64,000 nt of DNA from Clostridia bacterium (lineage in GTDB: Bacteria > Bacillota > Clostridia > TANB77 > CAG-465). Location of the stretch: positions 62,001 to 126,000 of the forward strand of contig JAFXHJ010000006.1 of NCBI GenBank assembly GCA_017536445.1, in the 5' to 3' direction. Of the stretch, positions 10,439 through 18,019 are shown one piece after another; position 1 is the first letter of the stretch, and every line of letters starts with the position of its first letter. Made by a program: the position numbers and the translations under genes. A model generated the notes under the pieces. The model saw only the letters and a program-made list of their open reading frames with translations. It was not told the DNA's origin and ran no database searches.

Positions 10439-10485
10439 CGCCTTTTTGTGATAAAATACATTCATAATATATAACGGAGAAATAA

Positions 10486-12108
10486 ATGGAAAAAAGATAT
10501 ATTAGTGAGGGTAGATATAAAAAGAGCAGCGCAAGAAAACGCCGTGACATTAAAAAGATAAGAAAAAAGGTTGTAACGGAAGTAGAAAATAAGAAAAAAC
10601 TAGAGAATAAAAAAGCTGCTACTAAAAAAATAGTAAAGAAGAAAAAAATAAGTCCTAAGGTAAGACGTGAAATGCGTATTAGAAGACGCAATACATTTGC
10701 TTGTATTATTCTAATAATATTAATAGTGATAATATCTAGGGCAATACTTAAGGATGAAGGAGAACCATTCATACCAAACTTTTGGGCAGAGGAAGAAAAT
10801 GAGTCTGTGTTAACACTAGGTATAATTACAACAGATGATTTAAGAGATGAGAATACAAATAATGTAATATTAAAAGAGTTAAAACATTACACATCATATA
10901 TGTTACTTAAAATAAATGAAGATTATACAGTTACATATGATGTGCTTGAAGGTATAGAAAAAATAAACGAAAAAGAATATGTACTTAGGGTTAAAAAATC
11001 TAAGGAATATACTGCCGAAAGTATAAAGAATATGATTCTATCATATATGGTGGATGAGAAGTCTGTATATTATTCAAATGTGAGAAATATAGAACAAATA
11101 GTAGCAGGAGAGAATTCGTTAACAGTTACTCTTAAAGACCAAGATCCATACTTTATATATAATCTTGAACTGCCAGTGGGTAATACATTAAACAAAGATT
11201 ATGTAGTATCTAAGGAAGCATCAGCAACAACAAAGATATATGAGAGAACAAAGAAAGCAAACATAGCGTTGCCAAAAAGAATTATAGTTAAAAGATATAA
11301 AGATATGTATGCTGGAGTAGAAGCATACAAAAAATCCGAAATTAATATATTAATAACTAATCAAAAGAATGTACAAAATATGCTAGGTAAGTATGAATAT
11401 AATGTTTCAACTGTAAAAACGGGAGAAAGTATATTCTTGCTATTTAATCAAAATTCGGAATTATTAGCACGAGAAGAAATACGTAAAGTATTGGCATATG
11501 GTATAAATAGAGATAGTATAATTAAAGATACAATGCAGTCATTAGCAGAAACAATAGATTTACCATATGTTTATGATAATCCAAAATATAAATATGATAT
11601 CTATGCAGCAGAGAATTTACTTCTTTCAAATGGATATAAGAAAGTAAATAAAGTTTATACTAAGGATAAAAAGAAAGTAGAATTAACACTAATAGTAAAT
11701 AAATCAGATGAAGAAAAGGTGCAAATAGCAAATACAATAAAAAATAATTTAACGGCTTTAGGTGTAAATATAAAAGTAGAAAAGCTATCTAAAGAGGAAT
11801 TAAACAAAAGAATAACAAAAGGTACTTATGATTTAGTTCTTGCAAATGTTAATTTGAATAATAATCCAAACATAAACTTCATAACATCAAAATTATACCT
11901 GACAGAAGGAGTTAAAACGGCATTAGAAACTATTAATACATCTGATGTGATAAATTTACCGAAGGAAATTAAAAATGTCTCAAATGCGATGTCAGAAAGT
12001 ATTAGCGTAATAGGCATAGTAGCTAAAACAACATATGTAATTTCAAATAAAAGTTTATCTGGATTAACAGAGATAAGTTATTTAAATTTACTTAAGGAAT
12101 TAATATAA
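10486..12108 (+). CDS. Membrane-anchored peptide-binding-like protein (SBP family 5)
   Basis: The 540-residue protein has a strongly basic cytoplasmic N-terminus (1-65, many K and R), one transmembrane helix (about 70-90) and an extracellular domain of the oligopeptide-binding SBP_bac_5 fold. The family hallmark EEIRKVLAYGINRDSII, followed about 50 residues later by YDIYAAENLLLSNGYKK, is clear. It differs from OppA-type proteins in lacking a lipobox and in being anchored by a helix behind a long basic tail. No ABC transporter genes adjoin it. It may act as a sensor or scaffold rather than as a transporter component; the ligand is unknown. Confidence 0.75.
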   Translation: MEKRYISEGRYKKSSARKRRDIKKIRKKVVTEVENKKKLENKKAATKKIVKKKKISPKVRREMRIRRRNTFACIILIILIVIISRAILKDEGEPFIPNFWAEEENESVLTLGIITTDDLRDENTNNVILKELKHYTSYMLLKINEDYTVTYDVLEGIEKINEKEYVLRVKKSKEYTAESIKNMILSYMVDEKSVYYSNVRNIEQIVAGENSLTVTLKDQDPYFIYNLELPVGNTLNKDYVVSKEASATTKIYERTKKANIALPKRIIVKRYKDMYAGVEAYKKSEINILITNQKNVQNMLGKYEYNVSTVKTGESIFLLFNQNSELLAREEIRKVLAYGINRDSIIKDTMQSLAETIDLPYVYDNPKYKYDIYAAENLLLSNGYKKVNKVYTKDKKKVELTLIVNKSDEEKVQIANTIKNNLTALGVNIKVEKLSKEELNKRITKGTYDLVLANVNLNNNPNINFITSKLYLTEGVKTALETINTSDVINLPKEIKNVSNAMSESISVIGIVAKTTYVISNKSLSGLTEISYLNLLKELI

Positions 12109-12116
12109 AGTTAAAC

Positions 12117-12152
12117 AATAACACCACACTTTAAGTGTGGTGTTATTTTCTT
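12117..12152 (+). terminator. Terminator of the SBP-like gene
   Basis: A 15-base arm (12117-12131) pairs perfectly with 12133-12147, rich in CACCACAC/GTGTGGTG, and is followed by TTATTTTC. Confidence 0.85.
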
Positions 12153-12179
12153 GAAATTTATGTTAACTTATGGTATAAT
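12151..12179 (+). promoter_or_regulatory. Promoter TTGAAA-N17-TATAAT with extended -10
   Basis: The -35 (12151-12156) and -10 (12174-12179) boxes are 17 bases apart, and TGG precedes the -10. It serves the next gene. Confidence 0.8.
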
Positions 12180-12240
12180 AATTCACGTAATAAAAATATA
12201 GTCCTAACTTAAAAGTGAGGATGGGAAAAAAGGAGATAGC

Positions 12241-13020
12241 ATGAATCTTTACAAAAAAGTAATTCTAAAACACGTGCCTGAGTTTCAAAATCTAACAGAA
12301 GAGCAAAAACGGACAAGTGTAAAGGTGCATAACCACAAATATATTGCTATGTGGATTTCTGCACTTTTCGCAACAAAATATTACCCTGGGCTCATAACAT
12401 TAGTTTTGAGCGCGGCAACGCTTGTGATTCTAAACTTTGTAAATGCAACAGCTGGTAACATTTTGTTCTGGATAACTTTTCCGTATAATCTGTTTGTATG
12501 CTCTATGTATTTCTATTGGTTCCGCAGAGTAATAATCAAAAAGGACACAAACCAAGAGTACTATGATAGACTTTTTGATCTATTTACAAAACCTTGGTTA
12601 TACAATTATAAAGTTATAACCAAAAAAGATTGGAAGAAACTAAAAGCTACAAATAATACGCGTTACAAAGCGTACAGAACAGAAGAGTCTAACCATCATT
12701 GCTATAGCGTAACATATGAACTTGCAAGACTTATTAGCAAGCCTGAAGTTAAAATTGTATGGATTTTTATGGAGTCTTGGCGCTCTAAATGTGGACATGC
12801 GATTTTAACTAAGGGAGATTATGTTTATGATAGTAACATGAGAAGAACTTACAAAAAGGATGAATACTACAGATGCTTTAAAGTTCAGGAATTTTGTGAG
12901 TTTGACTATACTGAATGGCCAACATATACCGGGCTAAAACAAAGTGAAGCTTGGCAGGCATTTGGCATTTGGTGCAGACAACTCGGTGGTAAACGTGACA
13001 CAGATGATGAGCAGGAGTGA
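12241..13020 (+). CDS. Membrane protein with possible papain-fold Cys-His-Asp domain
   Basis: I do not recognise this 259-residue protein. Two hydrophobic segments (about 35-65 and 72-96) suggest a membrane hairpin with both ends inside. The C-terminal domain contains SNHHCYSVTYELARL (Cys154 at a helix start), KCGHAIL (His186) and DYVYDSN (Asp197). That order and spacing resemble papain-fold cysteine peptidases or transglutaminase-like enzymes. Activity is inference. SD AAGGAGA precedes ATG 12241. Codon use is more GC-rich than in the neighbours, and the gene has its own promoter and terminator, which suggests acquisition as a single unit. Confidence 0.55.
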   Translation: MNLYKKVILKHVPEFQNLTEEQKRTSVKVHNHKYIAMWISALFATKYYPGLITLVLSAATLVILNFVNATAGNILFWITFPYNLFVCSMYFYWFRRVIIKKDTNQEYYDRLFDLFTKPWLYNYKVITKKDWKKLKATNNTRYKAYRTEESNHHCYSVTYELARLISKPEVKIVWIFMESWRSKCGHAILTKGDYVYDSNMRRTYKKDEYYRCFKVQEFCEFDYTEWPTYTGLKQSEAWQAFGIWCRQLGGKRDTDDEQE

Positions 13021-13039
13021 AAACTCCTGCTCATTTTTT
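13007..13039 (+). terminator. Terminator overlapping the stop of the 12241 gene
   Basis: A perfect 12-bp stem (13007-13018, 13023-13034) with a GAAA tetraloop is followed by TTTTTT. The TGA stop lies inside the hairpin. Confidence 0.93.
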
Positions 13040-13061
13040 ATACAATTTAATAATTTAATGC

Positions 13062-13090
13062 TTGACACAAATTAACAAGTGTGTTATTAT
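13062..13090 (+). promoter_or_regulatory. tRNA-Arg promoter TTGACA-N17-TATTAT
   Basis: A consensus -35 (13062-13067) and TATTAT (13085-13090), 17 bases apart, lie about 10 bases before the mature tRNA plus a short 5' leader. Confidence 0.88.
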
Positions 13091-13107
13091 ATATGAGTAC
13101 CGATTGT

Positions 13108-13184
<77 letters not shown>

Positions 13185-13191
13185 AGGTAAA

Positions 13192-13228
13192 AATAAACTG
13201 TAAGTTTAACTTACAGTTTATTTTTTAT
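13192..13228 (+). terminator. Terminator after tRNA-Arg
   Basis: A 13-bp stem (13192-13204, 13210-13222) with loop TTTAA is followed by TTTTTT. Its AT-rich arms also allow use from the opposite strand for the convergent acyltransferase gene. Confidence 0.9.
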
Positions 13229-13246
13229 CTTTATCTTTATCTTTAT
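13225..13246. repeat. Short tandem repeat of TTATCT
   Basis: The hexamer TTATCT is repeated three times and followed by TTAT. No function is evident. Confidence 0.7.
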
Positions 13247-13280
13247 ATTTGTTTTATTTTTAGAATTATTTTATTATTTC

Positions 13281-14351
13281 TTAATTATTTGTATGTTCTA
13301 TTTCTTTTCTCATAAATATATTCTTACCATTTTCTCCAACAAGCGTAGGAAAGAATAATTTAACTATCTTAGTAGCTAGAATAGAGAAAGCTATTGCTAA
13401 AATAGAGACTAACATACAAATTAAAAGTTCTACCAATATATTACTGTTTTTCATAAGTGTAGATATTATACCTAGCTTAGCTTGGAATAATATAATTAAT
13501 ATCTTGTGGAATATTAAAATACCCATTGTGTTTTTTCCAATATACTCTAATAATTTGTTGCAGTTTATTTTATATGCAATATATACAAAAGTTATGGATA
13601 GGAAAAGACCGGCTATAAGTGAAAGAATAAGGTTCCCTAAAGTTAAAACACGATAACTAATAGTTATATTAAAAAAAGTACATATACATCCTATTATGGC
13701 TAGGATAAGAATGTAATAGAAATGTTTAAATATATATTCTTTCAAATCAAATTTATTAAATAGATATCCAATGTAAAATATAGGTCCAATTATTAGCACA
13801 TGGTTTATGCACATAGGTAGAATAATGTTTAAGAAGTTATAACAAACAAATGATGCTATTACTGTTATACCAAGAAGTATAATTGAATGAGATTTTTTCT
13901 TGCTTGTTAATTTTACCAGTAAATAATATATACAAACCATACTAAATAACGCTGGTAAGAACCATAGTGGCCTGTTTTGTTGTAGTCCATTTCCTGATGC
14001 ATATATAATATTAAAGATAGTATCTTTTAGGTTGAATGTAGTTGATTTATCTAAATTTGAACCAATAACCTTCCCAAGTAATGCGTATGGTATTAAAAAG
14101 GCTAATGCCCAAAAATAATATGGAATCATTATTCTTTTAAATTTAGTTTTAATGAATACTGTGAATTTTTTATTTGTGCTAAATGTATATCCAGATAAAA
14201 AGAAAAATAGATATACATGGAAGCTATAAGCGAATTTAAATACTAAACTACAGTGTTCAGAATAACCAACAGAATGTCCTAGTACTATAAATATTATAGC
14301 GAAAGCTTTCGCTATATCTATAAAAGACAATCTAGTATTTTCTTTAACCAT
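13281..14351 (-). CDS. Acyltransferase family 3 membrane protein
   Basis: The 356-residue polytopic protein has about ten hydrophobic segments. The N-terminus has the Acyl_transf_3 pattern: SFIDIAKAFAIIFIVLGHSVG, with the conserved His after the first helix, then FHVYLFFFLSGYTF. Such enzymes transfer acyl groups, commonly acetyl, from cytoplasmic donors to extracellular carbohydrate such as wall polymers or capsule. On the minus strand, GGGGAGG lies before ATG 14351. It is a single gene; no polysaccharide cluster adjoins it, so the acceptor is unknown. Confidence 0.85.
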   Translation of the reverse strand: MVKENTRLSFIDIAKAFAIIFIVLGHSVGYSEHCSLVFKFAYSFHVYLFFFLSGYTFSTNKKFTVFIKTKFKRIMIPYYFWALAFLIPYALLGKVIGSNLDKSTTFNLKDTIFNIIYASGNGLQQNRPLWFLPALFSMVCIYYLLVKLTSKKKSHSIILLGITVIASFVCYNFLNIILPMCINHVLIIGPIFYIGYLFNKFDLKEYIFKHFYYILILAIIGCICTFFNITISYRVLTLGNLILSLIAGLFLSITFVYIAYKINCNKLLEYIGKNTMGILIFHKILIILFQAKLGIISTLMKNSNILVELLICMLVSILAIAFSILATKIVKLFFPTLVGENGKNIFMRKEIEHTNN

Positions 14352-14440
14352 TTTTCCTCCCCTAAATTAAAGTGTTTGTTAATGAATATATTTTACTACA
14401 AGGAATTAATATGGTCAACAACGAGTTCTGGTATAACATA

Positions 14441-14472
14441 GCAAAATAAAACCTACTGTATTACAGTAGGTT
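14441..14472 (-). terminator. Minus-strand terminator of the nfeD-stomatin operon
   Basis: A 9-bp stem AACCTACTG/CAGTAGGTT with a 5-base loop is followed, on the minus strand, by TTTTATTTTG. Confidence 0.85.
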
Positions 14473-14478
14473 AATTTG

Positions 14479-15402
14479 TTATTTAAGTAATTCTTTAGCA
14501 GTACCAAGTGCACTAAATGCGGAGCTTGTATCAAATGGAATAAACACTTTGTTTGCAGGTCCTTCTGCGATTTTTTCCATTGATTCTAAAGATTTAATAG
14601 CAACAAGCTCTTTAGTTGGTTTGGCATTGTTAATTGCTGAGTAAACTAACTCTATTTCTTGTGCTTTTGCTTCAGCTATTTTCTTTATCGCTGCTGAAGT
14701 ACCTTCGGCTTCTAACATTCTAGCTTCTCTTAAACCTTGTGCACGTCTAATGCTAGATTCTTTTTCAGCTTCAGCTTCTAATATTTGTGCTTCTTTTTGT
14801 CCCTCCGCGTGAGTTATAGCTGCTTGACGGCTACCCTCAGCTTCTAGTATTAATGCTCTTTTATTTCTTTCAGCATTCATTTGTTTTTCCATAGCATCAC
14901 GAACATCCTTTGGAGGAGTGATGTCTTTGATTTCAACTCTGTCTACTTTACAACCCCATCTATCTGTTGCTTCATCTAGAACTTGACGAAGTTGAGCGTT
15001 TATTGAATCTCTTGAACTAAATGTACTATCTAAATCCATTTTACCAACAATATCTCTTATTGTTGTAATTGCTAGATATTGAATACCTTTTCCAAGGTTT
15101 TCAATTTCATAAACAGATTTAACAGGATCCATTATTTGAAAGAACACAACAGTATCTATTGTAATAGTTACGTTATCTTTTGTGATAACTTGTTGTGGTG
15201 GAACATCCATTGTTTGTTGTTTCATGTTAACGATAGCTCGTACTCTATCTACAAAAGGAAATATAACGTTAAGACCAGCTGATGCAACCTTATGAAATTT
15301 ACCAACTCTCTCTATAACATATACTTCTGCTTGTCTTACTACTTTAATAGAAAATCCTAAGATTACTATAAGCAGTATAAAAGCGCCTAAAAAATACCAC
15401 AT
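14479..15402 (-). CDS. SPFH/stomatin-like membrane protein (band 7, QmcA type)
   Basis: The 307-residue protein has an N-terminal membrane helix (about 2-22) followed by an SPFH domain (AEVYVIERVGKFHKV, PFVDRVRAIVNMKQQTMDVP, TIRDIVGKMDLD). A long Ala/Glu/Arg-rich coiled coil (about 190-250, with repeated EAE-x-E/S units) and a Gly- and Ala-rich end complete the protein. SPFH proteins oligomerise on membranes and organise lipid microdomains. It lies directly downstream of an NfeD gene (13-base gap), the standard pairing for this class. SD AGGAGG precedes the start on the minus strand. Confidence 0.92.
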   Translation of the reverse strand: MWYFLGAFILLIVILGFSIKVVRQAEVYVIERVGKFHKVASAGLNVIFPFVDRVRAIVNMKQQTMDVPPQQVITKDNVTITIDTVVFFQIMDPVKSVYEIENLGKGIQYLAITTIRDIVGKMDLDSTFSSRDSINAQLRQVLDEATDRWGCKVDRVEIKDITPPKDVRDAMEKQMNAERNKRALILEAEGSRQAAITHAEGQKEAQILEAEAEKESSIRRAQGLREARMLEAEGTSAAIKKIAEAKAQEIELVYSAINNAKPTKELVAIKSLESMEKIAEGPANKVFIPFDTSSAFSALGTAKELLK

Positions 15403-15415
15403 AAAAATACCCTCC

Positions 15416-15853
15416 TTAATTTTCAGTATATTCTTTAACTACAAGTTTTACGCCGTCAATTGAATCTACTGTAACAGTGTCATCTACTTTAAAAGTTATC
15501 TTATCTTTACATATAGCAGACCAAACTTCGCCTTGAATCTTAATTTGTCCCATACTATCTGGACCAACTATATCTTTTAAATCTATTCCGTTTTTACCAA
15601 TTAAACTATCTGAATTTGTAGGTAAATCTTTAGTTTTAAATAATTTTGCGAATATAGGCCTTAAAAATATTATCATAAGAGTTGAAGAAACTATAAACAC
15701 CCCAATTTGTACTGCAATTATATCGCAAATCAGACTTGTTAGGAATGCTAGAAATGCTCCAACACCCGGAAAAAATAATAAGAAACCAACTGTTAGTATT
15801 TCAATTACAAGGCAAAAAGCACATAATAATAGCCATATGGCAGTAGGTGACAT
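15416..15853 (-). CDS. NfeD-family membrane protein
   Basis: The 145-residue protein starts at the ATG ending at 15853, 8 bases after AGGAGG on the minus strand; a TTG two codons earlier is too close to that site. Three hydrophobic helices (about 5-75) precede an OB-fold domain (about 85-145; SLIGKNGIDLKDIVGPDSMG, then IQGEVWSA). NfeD proteins partner with stomatin-like SPFH proteins, which is the next gene here. It has the short form without an N-terminal ClpP-like protease. Confidence 0.88.
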   Translation of the reverse strand: MSPTAIWLLLCAFCLVIEILTVGFLLFFPGVGAFLAFLTSLICDIIAVQIGVFIVSSTLMIIFLRPIFAKLFKTKDLPTNSDSLIGKNGIDLKDIVGPDSMGQIKIQGEVWSAICKDKITFKVDDTVTVDSIDGVKLVVKEYTEN

Positions 15854-15939
15854 ATACAATCCCTCCTTTATTATGTATTACCCTATATGTACATATTATA
15901 TATTATAAAAATAAAAAAATAAATAGTTTTTTAAATATA

Positions 15940-15968
15940 TTGTATATTTGTAAAATTAAATGTATAAT
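15940..15968 (+). promoter_or_regulatory. Promoter TTGTAT-N17-TATAAT for the GH18-pilin operon
   Basis: The -35 (15940-15945) and perfect -10 (15963-15968) boxes are 17 bases apart. The expected mRNA start falls on or next to the ATG at 15975, leaving almost no leader. Confidence 0.65.
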
Positions 15969-15974
15969 TTGGTT

Positions 15975-17546
15975 ATGAAAAATAGGGTAATAAATAAAAC
16001 AAACAATAGTTATATATGTGTATCAATATTAATAGTATATGTTCTAATAACACTTGGTATATCCATGCTATTTTTAAAACTAAGTAATAAAGATATATGT
16101 TTAGTGGTTAATGATAAAAGTTTGTATTTAAAAGACGGTATTGTAAATATAAAAGGGACAAGATATATCACTAGAGAAGATATAAAAGAAAATTTTTTTG
16201 AACATGTTTTTTATGATAAAATTTCAAGAACATTAATAATAACTACTTGGGATGAAGAAGCAAAAATAAAAAAGGGCGATCAAGGTACTATAGAATATGA
16301 AGCAGAAACAGTATATAGCGTTAAAATGCTTGCAGAAAAGTTAGGATATACTTATGTAGAAGATGTAAAGACAAATAATATATACATATATGATTATATA
16401 GAACGAGATATCAAATTAAATAAAAATAGAGTAGAGATATATGACTTAAATAAGAATTCAGTTATAGGTGTTGCAGAAAAGAAAGATAGAATTATACTTT
16501 TAGAAACAGAAGCTGTGTATAAAGATAGTAAAAATGAATTCTTAACTGTAAAGATAACAACAAGTAATGATGATACTTATATAGGAAGAATAAAAAAGAA
16601 TAGTGTAGAGTATACAGCTAAAGTAAAAGATGCCCACTCAGAGGAAGATAATCTAATAGTAATAACTCATGTAGAAAATAAAGTAGCAGATACAACAGAT
16701 TTAACGAAAATAGATGCGTTAGCAATAGAGATGCTAGAACTTACTTCATCAAATAAATTAGAAACTAAAAAATATACTTTACCAAATACTAAAGACGTGG
16801 AGATATATGCAGTAATAGATAATGGATATAAATCCGCGGGATTTGATACAAATATAATTACAGATTTAGTTCAAAGTGATAAAAATAAAGAAGTGGTAGC
16901 GGATACATTAATAAATTTTGTAATGGAAAATGAACTTGATGGAATTGTAATAGATTTTAAAAAATTTAAAGTATCGGACAAAGATTTATTAGAACAATAT
17001 ATAAAAGAGCTTGCTGTACTTATGCATAAAAACAATAAGAAAATACTAGTAAAAATGCAAGCAATAAATTCATATAACATTATGGATATAGAATATTTTG
17101 TAGATTATATACTATTACAGGCATATGGATTAAGAACGGTATCTTCCAAAATGGCGGGACCACACTCGTCAATTACTGATACAATGAAAATAATGAATGA
17201 AATAGAAAAAAATGTGATAAATAGAAAAAAGATAATACTAGAAATCCCAACATATTCAATTTTATGGACAGAAAGAGGCGGTACAGTAATAGATGCAAAA
17301 GAGTATTCAATGCAGGCTGTAAATGAATACCTTAAAGAAAATAATGTTAAACCCGCATATAATAGTGCTTCTGGACAAAACTATGTAAGTTATACCAAAG
17401 GAATTATTACATATAAAATGTGGTTAGAAGACGAATATAGCATAGGAAAGAAAATGGGGATGGCATATTATCAAGAATTAGCTGGAGTATGTGTATATAA
17501 AAGTGGAGAAGAATTAAAAAGAATATATAGTATAAAAATAGAGTAA
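15975..17546 (+). CDS. GH18-like membrane-anchored protein lacking the catalytic Glu
   Basis: The architecture is that of YaaH/SleL-type cortex or wall hydrolases: a transmembrane helix, two copper-amine-oxidase-N-like lobes (VVNDKSLYLKDG, VYSVKMLAEKLGY), an SH3-like segment, then a GH18 barrel ending in MWLEDEYSIGKKMGMAYYQ. The GH18 active-site motif DGxxIDFE reads DGIVIDFK, so the acid/base Glu is Lys (residue 334 counting from ATG 15960, 329 from ATG 15975). The protein is probably a wall-binding pseudoenzyme. The upstream ATG at 15960 lies before the -10 box; ATG 15975 has no ribosome-binding site but fits a leaderless mRNA. It is followed by two pseudopilin genes in one operon. Confidence 0.75.
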   Translation: MKNRVINKTNNSYICVSILIVYVLITLGISMLFLKLSNKDICLVVNDKSLYLKDGIVNIKGTRYITREDIKENFFEHVFYDKISRTLIITTWDEEAKIKKGDQGTIEYEAETVYSVKMLAEKLGYTYVEDVKTNNIYIYDYIERDIKLNKNRVEIYDLNKNSVIGVAEKKDRIILLETEAVYKDSKNEFLTVKITTSNDDTYIGRIKKNSVEYTAKVKDAHSEEDNLIVITHVENKVADTTDLTKIDALAIEMLELTSSNKLETKKYTLPNTKDVEIYAVIDNGYKSAGFDTNIITDLVQSDKNKEVVADTLINFVMENELDGIVIDFKKFKVSDKDLLEQYIKELAVLMHKNNKKILVKMQAINSYNIMDIEYFVDYILLQAYGLRTVSSKMAGPHSSITDTMKIMNEIEKNVINRKKIILEIPTYSILWTERGGTVIDAKEYSMQAVNEYLKENNVKPAYNSASGQNYVSYTKGIITYKMWLEDEYSIGKKMGMAYYQELAGVCVYKSGEELKRIYSIKIE

Positions 17547-17556
17547 AGGAGGATAT

Positions 17557-18009
17557 ATGAATAAGAGAGGAGTAACAGTTCTTACACTAAGTATTATGGT
17601 TGCAGTTATGGCAATACTAGTTGCAACGGTAATACCTATAGGAAGCAATATGCATATAGGAGCTCAAAAAGCTAAACTGCAGGCTGAAATAGATCAGATT
17701 GAGATATTAACAGTTAATTATATTAAAAGAAATTCTGGCAACGATTTTGAAGTGTATGAGTGGGATATTTCATCAATTATTGACTTTGATGAAAAGCAAT
17801 TTGAGGGTGAAATAATTACATCAAATAAAATTAATGTCTATGTAGTAGATTTAACTAAGATAGATGCAGAAGAAGTGAACTATGGATTGCTAGAAGCGGG
17901 AGAAAAAGATAGATATTTATATTCAGAACAAACAGGCCATGTATATTATGAAAAAGGTAAAAAACTCGGAAGTAAAATGTATTACAGAGTTCCAGAATTA
18001 GAAGAGTAG
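17557..18009 (+). CDS. Pseudopilin-like protein
   Basis: The 150-residue protein has a prepilin signal MNKRG followed by VTVLTLSIMVAVMAILVATVI, which forms the membrane and assembly helix. Mature position 5 is Thr, not Glu. After a helix (GAQKAKLQAEIDQIEI), the C-terminal half contains FEGEIITSNKI, a DL-x-KI segment and YSEQTGHVYYEKG. This region is shared with the next gene. It lies 10 bases after the GH18-like gene, with SD AAAGGAGGA. It is likely a small surface filament or pseudopilus subunit; prepilin peptidase and assembly ATPase are not in the window. Confidence 0.7.
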   Translation: MNKRGVTVLTLSIMVAVMAILVATVIPIGSNMHIGAQKAKLQAEIDQIEILTVNYIKRNSGNDFEVYEWDISSIIDFDEKQFEGEIITSNKINVYVVDLTKIDAEEVNYGLLEAGEKDRYLYSEQTGHVYYEKGKKLGSKMYYRVPELEE

Positions 18010-18019
18010 GTGAATGAAT

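Noticed and set aside
13225-13246. CRISPR or larger satellite array at the TTATCT repeats
   Set aside because: Only three perfect hexamers; no spacers or longer period.
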